Positions 45,707 through 55,590 of a DNA stretch of 64,000 nucleotides are shown piece after piece. Made by a program: the position numbers and the translations under genes. Location of the stretch: NCBI GenBank assembly GCA_002633005.1, contig NMRA01000250.1, forward strand, positions 417,792-481,791, given 5' to 3'. The stretch comes from Phoronis australis (lineage: Eukaryota > Phoronida > Phoronidae). The notes under the pieces were generated by a model, which saw only the letters and a list, made by a program, of their open reading frames with translations, ran no database searches and was not told where the DNA came from. Every line of letters starts with the position of its first letter. Positions within the stretch are counted from its first letter, which is position 1.

Positions 45707-46109
45707 GGGCCCGGTCTCTAATCTTTGTACTCGAAACGAACTCGAAATTATTTTTGGCAATTTCTCTACTCCTTTTGTGCGAACTTAAGATAATTGGTTA
45801 TCAGACTGTGCTCGAATACATTATAGTTTATGCATAGGAGTTTCTAGTTCAAGTTTGCCCTTGAAGACCCTTATATTCGTGCTACAAACTCGAGTAAAAA
45901 CTCGAAATTTCGAGTTCAAACTCGAACTTATTGCTTTAATATTGGGTTTACAAACTGTGAACTAAGGGCAATAAATTATCTACGTAAGTTATTGTGTACT
46001 CGAGCATAGAATCATAGACACTTATCTTGATTTCGCCCAAAAGTAGAGCAGAAAATGCCAAACCTAATTTCGAGTTCCGTTTCGAGTAAAAAGATTGGAG
46101 ACCGGGCCC
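45707..46109. mobile_element. Foldback family A, copy 4 (most complete, 403 bp)
   Basis: The left terminus gggcccggtctctaatcttt continues through actcgaaacgaactcgaaat. It pairs with the inverted right terminus (agggcccggtctccaatctt, then actcgaaacggaactcgaaa) over more than 130 bp. The centre holds a second palindrome, ctcgagtaaaaactcgaaat, followed by ttcgagttcaaactcg. Non-coding. No clear target duplication. Confidence 0.75.
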
Positions 46110-46707
46110 TGATAACGTGCATGAAACGAAAGCGAAATGATAACGTAGAAAAACAGTAAGAGGGATTTAAAATTTCTACTTAAACGTTTCAATCAATTGA
46201 AGAATGGCCATGCTGTCGAAACCGCTCACGGTGTTTTCCTATGATAACCACTTTCTTTCGGTTAAATGTTACTGAATATACATAGTCACGTTACCAAATC
46301 AATTGCAGATTGGTTTGAAAGCCAAAAATCAAATACTATTGGTTTTCTGCTTTCGAACCATATGCTACTTTTTAAATTAAATTCTGTAGTTTACGAGATA
46401 TTTCAGTGAATGCAGAGACTTGTCGATAAGGTTCTGCACGTCCTATTAGTTAGCGTTGATAAGCGTGGAATGGAGTTCATTGGTTGCTGCCAACGACAAA
46501 TTTTAGCGTCGGTGACTTGAATTTATTCCAGTTTGAGGTACATGTATACGATTTCGGATTGACCTAACACGGCGTGGGACTATACGAGGTGGAACCCTGT
46601 ACCTCGGTATACAAAGCTGTGCAGTAGGTAAACCCGGCACTGTGTCAATCCAAGCGTCACATTCTAACAATTAAAAGCAATCATATTGCTGCTGAAATTG
46701 TCCCCAG
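46110..46707. other. No gene recognised
   Basis: No supported feature. Confidence 0.4.
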
Positions 46708-46788
46708 TTTGACTAAGGACCAACGTGTGACAAATTTGACTACGGACCACCGTGAGACCAATTTGACTAAGGACCACCGTGAGACCAG
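46708..46788. repeat. 27-bp tandem repeat, three copies
   Basis: The unit tttgactaaggaccaccgtg plus agaccaa appears three times in register. Confidence 0.95.
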
Positions 46789-47299
46789 TGTTATAAAAGT
46801 AAATGGCCTAAATCAAAACTAGTTTTTGTCAGAAAGCATGAGTTCAGCGCCACTTTAAAATAAATATTTTTAACTTTTGAAGTGCACGAACAAAATGGAT
46901 TAACACATGAAACCTCGCCTTTTATGATATTGGCTGTAGCAGAACGCAAATACTTAGCTTTTGCCGACGGAATTGTTCTTATTTTAGTGATATCGATCGA
47001 TGTGACTCAAAGTTTTAGACTCATCCTGGGAAAACAAATGAAACAGCTTAACAGCCGAACGTGTTTGTATTCCGTGTTTATATTCATGGCTGATACGAAC
47101 TGTAAACGTATCATTTCGGCCGTGCAAACTAAAGTGAAATAATTCATTTCAACGTCAATGCAGAAATTGTAGCATTGCGACCAACTTCTTCACCACCATT
47201 AGCGACGTTTTCACTTTTCACGAGTTCGTCCACCCTGTGCAATGGCTCAGGGACTTCAACCCATTATACCTGATGCGTATCACCAACCGAAGCCGCCCT
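46789..47299. other. Intergenic, downstream of the Ig receptor gene
   Basis: Presumably includes the 3' UTR of the Ig gene. No other feature seen. Confidence 0.4.
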
Positions 47300-50200
47300 T
47301 CAGTACCCGCCATAAGAGCCGCGCGACCATCTCCGCGAGGGTGGTGGACCACGACGGTGTCTATGAAGGGCTGCCTCCGACGCGCTAGTGTACCTCATAC
47401 GCTTCTTGCGGGGACAACGTATAATTAGAGTAACGACAACGCCCAGCAGGAGGCCAGTGCCCGCTGCGATGTACACGGAGAAATCGCTCAAGGACGTGAA
47501 GTGCTTCAGTTCAAGGTGCTGACGGATACCAACTGTATAATTCAAGAACACAACGATAACACAACACAGCTATAACTCATTTTCTCATCGGCTTTACATA
47601 TGTATACTTTTGTGAGTTCCGAATTATTACTCTCAATTGTTCCATTTCATTGAAGCATGTCCGTTCAGATTGAGTATAAGTCCGCTTAACAACCATCACA
47701 ATTTCGTCTCTGAGTGATACACGGTTGTCTGTATTTTGACAACTGGAAAAAAGGTCGACGACTGGAAAGGAGTAAGCTGCAAATACATATCAGTCATCCG
47801 AGGTTTACGGTGGTTGTAAAAGGCCAGCACAGGATTTTAGATTTATCCCTATGGTTATTACCTATGTCGCTAGACTTACTAATTCGGATGGAACTAATAA
47901 TTCTTTCGCAGGAGGTAGTAACTCCGTTGATAGATGACGAGTCTAAGGGTTTGTTGAAACAATTCTATTGATAGAAAGTAAGTTACTCAATTAAGAAAAA
48001 AAGACTTACGAAAAAAAGCCCTCACTGACGTTTTACAAACACCTTAGGGATCTAAAGCAGAGGCCTATATGTGTCGTTTAGGTGCGCCTGAGTGGTTCGG
48101 TTTATGAACTCGGCTTTCATCAAAAATAACAACCAATTAACCATACCCGCAACGCGAACCGTTATGGTGGTTATAATCGGTTCTTTGGGAACCTTCTCAT
48201 TGTTAGCGATGCATGTGAACGACCTTCCTCCGTCAAAGGTCCGCGGTGTGAATTGCACGCTGCGTCCAAACCTTACGCCGTCGTTGGGGTCACTGCCGAG
48301 GACTCTGAGATCCCCTTTCTTGCCGATCGAATGGAGCCAGTGGATGGTAGCGGAAGGACTAGTACCACTCGTAATACAGTCTATTGTTACAGCATCTCCC
48401 TCATCGGCGTGGATCGTTCTATTTTTGGTCTTCACGCCATTGACAGTTATCGTGACGTCATCTGGGCCAACTTCATTAAAAGATGAAATCTGTTCACAGT
48501 TTTGACGTTTATCATTTCAAAAACATGGTGATTCAGTTTAGTGGATATCCAGTCTTCACGCCACAGCCCAATAAATACATGTACGAAACGTGACATCTCG
48601 CTTTTTAATGACGACAAATTTTACTTCAAAGTTTCTCTCTGTCCTCTCGAACCACTATTTTTAATCATTTTGACCATGGATTGGTTGACCCCTGCTTCCA
48701 TAAGGACACCTAATAAGCACAATAGGATTTCCTAGTGAATTTTGGCCTCATATTTCTATACGAATTAGAAGTGAGAAAGACAATGATTACGGGACAACTG
48801 AAACAACTAACGACGACGAATTTCATGGAAGTTTCGTTTTCGCCAGGAAACACAACACTTGATTTGCACCAGTTAGGGAGTTTTTTCACGTATATTTAAG
48901 TGGTAACTAGTCACTGGTGTTAATTTCAGCGAATGTGTGTTGAGAATTCGCGATTTGTAAAATAGTCACAAAACAACACCTTTTATTGAGGCTCTGGTTA
49001 AAAGCACAGGTATGGTCCTCAACTCCTGATCGTCCCCAATGCACTACATATAATACTACTATGTAGTGTATTGGGGACGACCAGAAGATGAGGACACCTG
49101 TGGGTTAAAGCCAATAACTTCAATTAGTCTAACCACATCCAACAGTAATCCTAAAATGAGATTTTTACCTTGAAACCGATACCGAGAATTTTCGAAAACA
49201 GGCTTACCCAAAAGTACGCCCATGGACGTATTTTCGAAATATTTCCCAAATGTACTCCCATGGGGATGTTTTCTGCAACGGTGTTCACGTTTTCAAATGG
49301 ATTGTTCTGAAATACGTATGGTTTCATGTAAAATTTGGCTTACTTTAATTGACAAGACATTACGTTCTCACGCAGTTGGATATCGTTTGAGGGGATATTG
49401 AGAAAGGTAACTTTTGGTAACTAAGCATGTTACTGCAATATATGAAAGACAATTTTAATAACACAGTTTCCAAAACTACGCTCCCTTTTTAGAAAATACG
49501 ACCAGATGTATATTTCGTTTCGTTTGACGATTTTGAGAGGTCGTTTTCAGAATATCCACCCAGGTGCCTGTTTTCGGAAATTCCCAGTAATATCCTGTTA
49601 AGTAAATCAAATGCATACATGCCACTTGTAATTTCCTGTCCACCGTTTTGACCACTTGGCCACGATATTCGGCAGAGCAGTTCGCTCTCTTTCCGTTGAG
49701 ATTTTTTTCTGGGGTAAATTTAACAGTTGCAGACGGTGACGCTCGCTGAGTGTCGCGGTTCGGAACGCTAATCTGCACAGTGTATCCATGCCACCCGCTG
49801 CTACTAGTTGACGCGCACGTGCAGCTGCTGTTTAGACCAAGCACAAAAAAATGGTCGAGACACGAAATGGACACGGTGACTCTCGTGATGTTTAATTTTA
49901 CCCGTTCCTGCGCTACGACAGTATTGTTTTGCTTCACTGTGCAAGTGATTATTTTGCCATTCATGTCTTGCCTCGGATCAAAAGTTAGCTGTGCTTTAGA
50001 AGTCGTGATCGATTTCATTTCCTGTAACGTTATGATAACGCTGGTCCATTCTTGGTTGTCACCAGCAGATTCGCACCAGCACGATGACGACAATCCTTCA
50101 ATGAGAACGGGCGAGTTGCATGTTACTTTCGCAGTCGCTGTACTGCCAACGTCTGAAAATCGCAGTATTAATAAACCAGCGCTGTTTTTACAAAATGCCT

Positions 50201-50689
50201 ACTATAACAGCGCACTACCTATTTACAAGAAGATCAGGGGCGTATCTACGGGTGGGGGGTCAGGTGTTTAAACCCCCCGAGATAGGATCAAAAATAAAAA
50301 TTTGAAAAACGTCGCCTGGAACACGAAATCTGCTACAAAACCAAAAAATCTTACACGAGAAGGAGGGAAGCCCATCCCAGCCTTCCCCCCACTCGGGGCT
50401 GCGCGCCTCAGATTCGCACGAATCCTAAAACCCCCTTGCTGAAAACGTAGATTTGCCAATGAAGATGGATCTATTTGGAAGAGGAATAACATACATGTAG
50501 GACGTGTCTAGACTAAAAACGGGGATCTTATGACGTGTCCAGAATGAAAAGTTGCAAGAAAAACGTTCACATTTTAATATTAAAATGTTCAAACTACTTA
50601 CATTGAATGACAGCGGAAAGCAGCACAGTTGCAGAACATCTTTTGCTTATCTCGTCTGCAAAAAATGGAAAGACAAGAGTAACTTCCAT
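47300..50689 (-). CDS. Ig-superfamily single-pass receptor, at least 4 exons
   Basis: Four minus-strand exons join in phase 1. They are 50689-50602 (ATG reading; ends CAAT|GTAAGT), 50152-49619 (178 codons, two Ig-like domains), 48470-48147 (108 codons, one Ig domain) and 47532-47300 (membrane span and tail, TGA). Ig1 has TAKVTCNSP...GKIITCTVKQ, Ig2 VSISCLDH...GKRANCSAEY, and Ig3 starts FGPDDVTITVNG with VTIDCITSG...RSFTCIANN. Each has its disulphide cysteine pair, and Ig3 also has the strand C tryptophan (TIHWLHS). The last exon encodes VYIAAGTGLLLGVVVTLII, then a basic stop-transfer (RCPRKKRMR) and a 35-residue Arg/Ser/Gly-rich tail without ITAM/ITIM. Several N-glycosylation sequons are visible. 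Role: cell-surface adhesion or recognition by fold; the ligand is unknown. The N-terminus is uncertain: a good acceptor inside exon 1 (tttttgcag at 50656) could mean that the signal peptide is further upstream, beyond the copia insertion. Confidence 0.8.
49005..49102. mobile_element. 98-bp hairpin MITE (family H), copy 2
   Basis: Starts cacaggtatggtcctcaact and ends with the near-complement ...gatgaggacacctgtg. It has the same length and loop as 30294-30391. Flanks gttaaaag / ggttaaag suggest an 8-bp duplication that has shifted by one base. It lies in the Ig gene intron between the two-Ig exon and the Ig3 exon. Confidence 0.8.
49170..49440. repeat. Repeat pair member, Ig-gene intron (partner 56020-56320)
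   Basis: gagaattttcgaaaacagg...caaaagtacgcccatggacgtattttcg...ggattgttctgaaatacgtat...gaggggatattg has the same order of blocks at 56020-56320. It could be a transposon family or a copied piece of this locus. Confidence 0.45.
50235..50455. mobile_element. MITE-like repeat in the Ig-gene intron
   Basis: The left end caggggcgtatctacgggtg is the usual CAGGGGCG terminus of non-autonomous hAT elements. The right end cccccttgctgaaaacgtag is a weak inverted match. Non-coding. Confidence 0.4.
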
Positions 50690-50932
50690 CTCGTGGAATA
50701 ATACTATTAATTTCCCCCCCCTTGAAACTATTAATAGGGAACATATGAAACAATGAATTGCTCTGTGGATAACTAAGGTTCCGATAGGTTTCTAGATGTG
50801 GTCAACGTTACTTCCACGACGCTTTGGAGTTGAAAAAGTCGACTTACGGCCATAACTTATGATCACTATGATGAGATCTACATAAGGTTTTTCAATGAAA
50901 CCTCAATCAGGTATCGGCTTTACGATGCTTTC

Positions 50933-51253
50933 TGTTGATGTGCTAGCAGTGAAAGGCATTCTGTTCGGTTAGGAACGTTGAATGCGCGACACAGTGCGAG
51001 AACGCGGTCCAAGGATAATACTAGTCTGAAGGAGGATAATAGTTTTATTACATACTCTTCTACTGATACTACTGAGTCTGTTACAATCCATGCGATCATA
51101 CACTTATATAGTGACATACATGAATCATAACAGGATATAGTGAACAAACATGTTTACTGCAATTCCTCATGTTGGGGGTGTATTATGTAACACTTAATTC
51201 TGTGAACTACTCCTATATATGCACTCACTCGGATATGAGATCATACTCTAACA
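50933..51253 (-). repeat. 3' LTR of the copia element
   Basis: 321 bp. It differs from the 5' LTR by A/G at about 51062/55394 and T/C at about 51216/55548. It has a TATA-like motif (TATATAA, 51104-51110) and AATAAA (51044-51049) on the minus strand, suiting promoter and polyadenylation use. Confidence 0.95.
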
Positions 51254-51262
51254 CTCCCCCTT
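51254..51262 (-). other. Polypurine tract of the copia element
   Basis: AAGGGGGAG directly before the 3' LTR on the minus strand; it primes plus-strand DNA synthesis. Confidence 0.85.
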
Positions 51263-51295
51263 GATCTCATATTCGTTACATTTATTACGCAATCT

Positions 51296-54200
51296 TTAAT
51301 TACAAACATCATTTCCAAAAACATAGTTAACAAACTTCTGTAGTTTCACTTTTGACAACAACTTCGTAAACATATCTGCAATGTTTTCTGATGATGGAAC
51401 ATACAATAGGTTTACAGAACCTTTCTCAACTTCTTCTCTGATAAAATGATACTTGATGTCAATATGTTTCGATCTCTGATGAGTTGCACTATTCTTACAC
51501 AATGCAATTGCGCCTTGATTGTCACCGTACAATATTGGACAATACACATCAATTTGTTTTTCCATACACTTTAACAATTGCTTCAGAAATAACAATTCCT
51601 GAATAGCATTCGACATTGCTATATATTCGGCTTCACAAGTAGATAAAGCAATTGTAGATTGCTTCTTTGATTTCCATGAAATCGCTGCACTGTTTTCACA
51701 TAAGCCAAAACAATATCCCGTAATACTGTGTCTGTCATCAGATGATCCCCAATCTGCATCACTAAAACCAATAATTCTCAAACCATTTTCAGACTTTCTA
51801 AATCTGAGTGAATAATCCATAGTTCCTTTCAAATAGCGTAACACCTGTTTCAATTTAATCATGTCAGCCTCAATTGGCTCTGACAGTTTCTGAGATAATT
51901 TTGTCACAACAAAACATAAGTCTGGTCTTGTACACGTCATTGCATAAATCAAACTTCCCACTATTTCACGATACATTGTTTTGTCTACTACTGCTACGTC
52001 ATTGCACGCTTGAGTAACATCTTGTTCACAAGGAGTCAATCTGGGTTTACAATCTGTCATCCCAAATTTATCTAACAGTTTTCTCAAATACTTCTTCTGA
52101 CTCATATCAATTTCGCCTTGTTTATGCTCAAACTCTATTCCAAGAAAATAGGCAATTTTACCAAGATCTTTCATCTTAAACTTATTACATAACATCTGCT
52201 TGGTATTTCTGAGTAAAACCTCATCACTTGCCACGATTATTATATCATCGACCCAAATCAACAGCAATGTCATGGATCCCTTTGGATCACAACTAGTAAA
52301 CATACACGGGTCAACTTCGTTCTGTTTATACCCCATCTCAATAAGATAATTTCTGAGAACGTAATTCCAATTCCGGCCACTTTGCTTCAAGCCATACAGT
52401 GACTTGTTAAGTTTCCAAACAAGTTTTTCACCAGTTTCTGATAATTCCTCGAAACCTTGTGGTTGTGTCATATAAATTTCGCAATCAATCGGTGCATTTA
52501 AATAGGCCGTTTTCACATCCATTTGATGTACATGTAAGTCGTTCTCAACAGCTAATTGAATTACTGCCCTAATAGTACTCAATTTCACAGTTGGAGCATA
52601 TGTATCATAGTAATCTCTTCCAGGAATTTGGCTATAGCCTTTTGCCACAAATCTCGCCTTGTGAGTTATATTTCCCTTGCTATCTTCCTTAATGGCAAAC
52701 ACCCATCTGCCGCCAACAATATCATTGCGTCCCTCAGGCAGTTTGGTCAATGTAAATGTATCATTCTCCCTTAATGAGTCCATTTCGTCATTCATGGCCT
52801 TTTCCCAAAATTCTGATTCATTTGAATTCATTGCCTCCTCATACGTTTGAGGAATTCCCATAATTTTGTAGCAATAATCAATATTTCCGGCAACATAATC
52901 ATTCAAATAACTTGGGGGTCTTCTTTCTCTGAGAGGATATCTTCTTTGACCACCCTCAGTTGCGTCATTATTCTCATTTGACTCATTCTTTATTTGACTG
53001 GATTCAGTCTTAATTTCGCCATTTTTCTCTTCCTTAGTTTCAGGATTCATTCTTGGCAATCTCACCAATTCTTCATCACACTCATTTGGTGTGGCATCTG
53101 ACAAATCAAAATTATCAGGGAATTTTACTAACCGACTTCTGAGAATTCTGTCACTCTCAGGATCATAAACAAGATATGCGGGACTCCCCCTGTCATATCC
53201 AACAAAAATACCCCTTATGCTTTTTGCATCAAGTTTCTTCCTCTTGGGGTCATTATCATATGCATAACACACGCTTCCGAAAATATGCATGTTGCTTACA
53301 TCGGGTTGTCGTCCAGTGAACCCTTCCACTGGGGTTTTCTTAATATTTGAGTTGAAACATCTGTTTCTAATATATGCAGCAGACATAACCGCATAAGTCC
53401 AAAATCTTTTTGGCAAATTGGCATTTATCAACAAGCATCTGGCCATTTCAAATAAAGTGCGCCACCCTCGTTCAACTGTCCCATTTTGGTGTGGGGAATA
53501 GGGGGCCGACTTTTCGTGTTTAATACTGTGGCTCAACATGAGCTCCTGAAATTCGCTCGATGTAAATTCTGTACCATTGTCGGTACGCATACGCTTCACT
53601 TCTCCATAGGGTGCACAGTCTGCTATAAAACGTTTTGTGGCCTTGACTGTGTCTGACTTCTGTTTCATAAAATATACCATATTCACCCCACTAAAATCAT
53701 CAACGAAGGATATTGCATATCTAAATCCATCTTTTGAAATGGGATCAATCGGTCCTGCCAAATCACAATGAACGAATTCTAATGCTTTCGTACTGCGGGC
53801 ATCTGGATTCCTATTCCTAGTATTAGTCATTTTCCCCAGAGTACAAACGTCACAATCCACCTTAGCCTTGTCAGTAATTTTCATACCTCTAACAACGGTT
53901 TCTAATCTCAATACGTCATCATTGTTACAATGGCCAAAAATTTTGTGCCATGTACACAGGTCATGCTCTCTGACTTTATTTGCTGTGTCAGAAGCCAATA
54001 CATCCAAATAATCCATATAATACAATTTTCCACGTTTTTCAATTTCGAATTCTGTCCCTTCACGAGCAATTAATTTTGCATTTTCTGATTCAAAAATCAC
54101 TGAAGCTCCATTAGCAACAGCAGCCTGGACAGAGAATATTTCCTGTGGATAGCTTGGTATGTACAAAACATTTGTCAATGTGGAACAGATGACATTGCCC

Positions 54201-55291
54201 TCACTGTCTATTAGCCTAATGTCAACATCACCACGTGCCTGTGCTATACCAGTTGTCCTAGTCCCATCTGCCAATTCTATGCAGTGACTAGACGGATCAA
54301 ATTTCTCATCAAAACATTTAAACTTAGACCTGTCTGTAACAATATGGGATGTTGCCCCAGTATCAACTAACAGTTTGTTTACTAACATCTGATCATGTTT
54401 AAACCTATCATCGCTAACCTTAAAACTGAAATCATTAAATCTACTTCCCTGCTGGTCTTGTTCCTCAGCTGCTTTGTGGGCTTTACTTGTGCCTTTCCTT
54501 CTTCGGCAATCCTCGAAATTGTGGGAGCTGTTTTTACACAGTCTGCACCATCTTCTTTTAGTTCTGCAATCTTGTGCTTTATGTCCTTTTCGACCGCACG
54601 TCCAACATTCCACTGGTTTCTTCTGTCGGTAGGTCGCCGACCTCATTACGGAGTCTTCTGTTTGTCTCGCATTTTCATTTTCTTCAAAAGACTTTAACTT
54701 CACTTTGAAGTCTCCAAACGTTATTTTATCTGTGTTCTGAGACACATAAACGATGAAGGGTCCGAATTTGTCTGGTAATCCCTTCATCGCCATTGCGATC
54801 AACAGGCTATCACTTATAACCTCTTCCGCTGTTCGCAGGTAAGTTGCGGCACGTTCTGCCCTGATTAGATAGTCTGTCACAGACTCATTAGCTTCCATTT
54901 TTAGTGCCGTCAGTTCGCTGTATAGCCCAATTATTCGTGGCTTACTGCACCCCGTATAATGTTCTCGTAAAATCTTGAGTGCCTCACGGCCGTCATTTCT
55001 CGCATCTCGAATTATTAAGTTCAAACTTCTGTCGTCCAAGTATTGAACTAGTTCGCAGAATGCTTCTTCATTCTTCTCATCATCGACGGTTTCCGCGTCG
55101 GATTCAATTGTCGCTTTCAGATCTAGCGATTTCAAATGTCCGAGAAACTTAATTTCCCACAGTTCATACCTTCTTTCATCTCCATCAAAACATAGCCGAC
55201 TCAGTCTTCCTGAACCTCTACTCACGCTAGTGCTGGAACTGCTGGCCGTACTGGGCCCATAACCTGTTGATGTGCTAGCAGTGAAAGGCAT
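51296..55291 (-). CDS. Copia gag-pol polyprotein, intact, 1331 residues
   Basis: One uninterrupted frame. Residues 1-30 are Ser/Thr-rich. A gag core (about 30-205) is followed by two CCHC zinc knuckles, CWTCGRKGHKAQDC near 229 and CRLCKNSSHNFEDC near 249. The aspartic protease has LLVDTGATSHIV near 308. Integrase has the HHCC zinc site (WHKIFGHC...CDVCTLGK, about 448-488), then the DDE core (CDLAGP; RTDNGTEF; PHQNGTVERG near 600). Reverse transcriptase has HQMDVKTAYLNAPI and the catalytic LLIWVDDIII, and RNase H has FSDADWGSSDDRHS, CEAEYIAMS and GDNQGAIAL. All catalytic acids are present. The ATG lies 27 bases inside the 5' LTR, so the first nine residues are LTR-coded and the primer-binding site is itself translated. 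The next in-frame Met is about residue 132, inside gag, so the LTR start seems real. Gag and Pol are presumably released by the protease. Confidence 0.96.
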   Translation of the reverse strand: MPFTASTSTGYGPSTASSSSTSVSRGSGRLSRLCFDGDERRYELWEIKFLGHLKSLDLKATIESDAETVDDEKNEEAFCELVQYLDDRSLNLIIRDARNDGREALKILREHYTGCSKPRIIGLYSELTALKMEANESVTDYLIRAERAATYLRTAEEVISDSLLIAMAMKGLPDKFGPFIVYVSQNTDKITFGDFKVKLKSFEENENARQTEDSVMRSATYRQKKPVECWTCGRKGHKAQDCRTKRRWCRLCKNSSHNFEDCRRRKGTSKAHKAAEEQDQQGSRFNDFSFKVSDDRFKHDQMLVNKLLVDTGATSHIVTDRSKFKCFDEKFDPSSHCIELADGTRTTGIAQARGDVDIRLIDSEGNVICSTLTNVLYIPSYPQEIFSVQAAVANGASVIFESENAKLIAREGTEFEIEKRGKLYYMDYLDVLASDTANKVREHDLCTWHKIFGHCNNDDVLRLETVVRGMKITDKAKVDCDVCTLGKMTNTRNRNPDARSTKALEFVHCDLAGPIDPISKDGFRYAISFVDDFSGVNMVYFMKQKSDTVKATKRFIADCAPYGEVKRMRTDNGTEFTSSEFQELMLSHSIKHEKSAPYSPHQNGTVERGWRTLFEMARCLLINANLPKRFWTYAVMSAAYIRNRCFNSNIKKTPVEGFTGRQPDVSNMHIFGSVCYAYDNDPKRKKLDAKSIRGIFVGYDRGSPAYLVYDPESDRILRSRLVKFPDNFDLSDATPNECDEELVRLPRMNPETKEEKNGEIKTESSQIKNESNENNDATEGGQRRYPLRERRPPSYLNDYVAGNIDYCYKIMGIPQTYEEAMNSNESEFWEKAMNDEMDSLRENDTFTLTKLPEGRNDIVGGRWVFAIKEDSKGNITHKARFVAKGYSQIPGRDYYDTYAPTVKLSTIRAVIQLAVENDLHVHQMDVKTAYLNAPIDCEIYMTQPQGFEELSETGEKLVWKLNKSLYGLKQSGRNWNYVLRNYLIEMGYKQNEVDPCMFTSCDPKGSMTLLLIWVDDIIIVASDEVLLRNTKQMLCNKFKMKDLGKIAYFLGIEFEHKQGEIDMSQKKYLRKLLDKFGMTDCKPRLTPCEQDVTQACNDVAVVDKTMYREIVGSLIYAMTCTRPDLCFVVTKLSQKLSEPIEADMIKLKQVLRYLKGTMDYSLRFRKSENGLRIIGFSDADWGSSDDRHSITGYCFGLCENSAAISWKSKKQSTIALSTCEAEYIAMSNAIQELLFLKQLLKCMEKQIDVYCPILYGDNQGAIALCKNSATHQRSKHIDIKYHFIREEVEKGSVNLLYVPSSENIADMFTKLLSKVKLQKFVNYVFGNDVCN
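55251..55264 (-). other. Primer-binding site (initiator tRNA-Met, internal)
   Basis: ggttatgggcccag directly follows the 5' LTR on the minus strand. It is complementary to the anticodon arm of initiator tRNA-Met (ctgggcccataacc), not to a tRNA 3' end. This matches the half-tRNA priming known for Drosophila copia. Read as codons it gives GYGP within the gag N-terminus. Confidence 0.85.
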
Positions 55292-55585
55292 TCTGTTCGG
55301 TTAGGAACGTTGAATGCGCGACACAGTGCGAGAACGCGGTCCAAGGATAATACTAGTCTGAAGGAGGATAATAGTTTTATTACATACTCTTCTGCTGATA
55401 CTACTGAGTCTGTTACAATCCATGCGATCATACACTTATATAGTGACATACATGAATCATAACAGGATATAGTGAACAAACATGTTTACTGCAATTCCTC
55501 ATGTTGGGGGTGTATTATGTAACACTTAATTCTGTGAACTACTCCTACATATGCACTCACTCGGATATGAGATCATACTCTAACA
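55265..55585 (-). repeat. 5' LTR of the copia element
   Basis: 321 bp, promoter side. TATA-like TATATAA is at 55436-55442 and AATAAA at 55376-55381 on the minus strand. The last 27 bases encode the start of gag. Confidence 0.95.
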
Positions 55586-55590
55586 CTTTC

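Larger units (their letters stand above)
50933..55585 (-). mobile_element. Full-length Ty1/copia LTR retrotransposon, 4,653 bp
   Basis: Two 321-bp LTRs (50933-51253 and 55265-55585) start TGTTGATG and end TCTAACA as read on the plus strand. They differ at two positions only. An exact 5-bp duplication CTTTC lies at 50928-50932 and 55586-55590. Between the LTRs, read on the minus strand, come a primer-binding site, one intact gag-pol frame and a polypurine tract. Domain order gag, protease, integrase, RT, RNase H defines Ty1/copia. Intact ends, an intact frame and nearly identical LTRs indicate a recent insertion of an element that may still be competent. It sits 244 bp upstream of the first Ig-receptor exon in the same orientation. 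Confidence 0.97.

Noticed and set aside
45457-45837. 126-codon plus frame with a hydrophobic end
   Set aside because: Spans repeat D copy 4 and the left arm of foldback A; not a gene.
50920-51147. 75-codon minus frame with a hydrophobic start
   Set aside because: LTR sequence; an identical frame occurs in the other LTR.
54395-54697. 100-codon plus frame within the retrotransposon
   Set aside because: Shadow of gag on the opposite strand.
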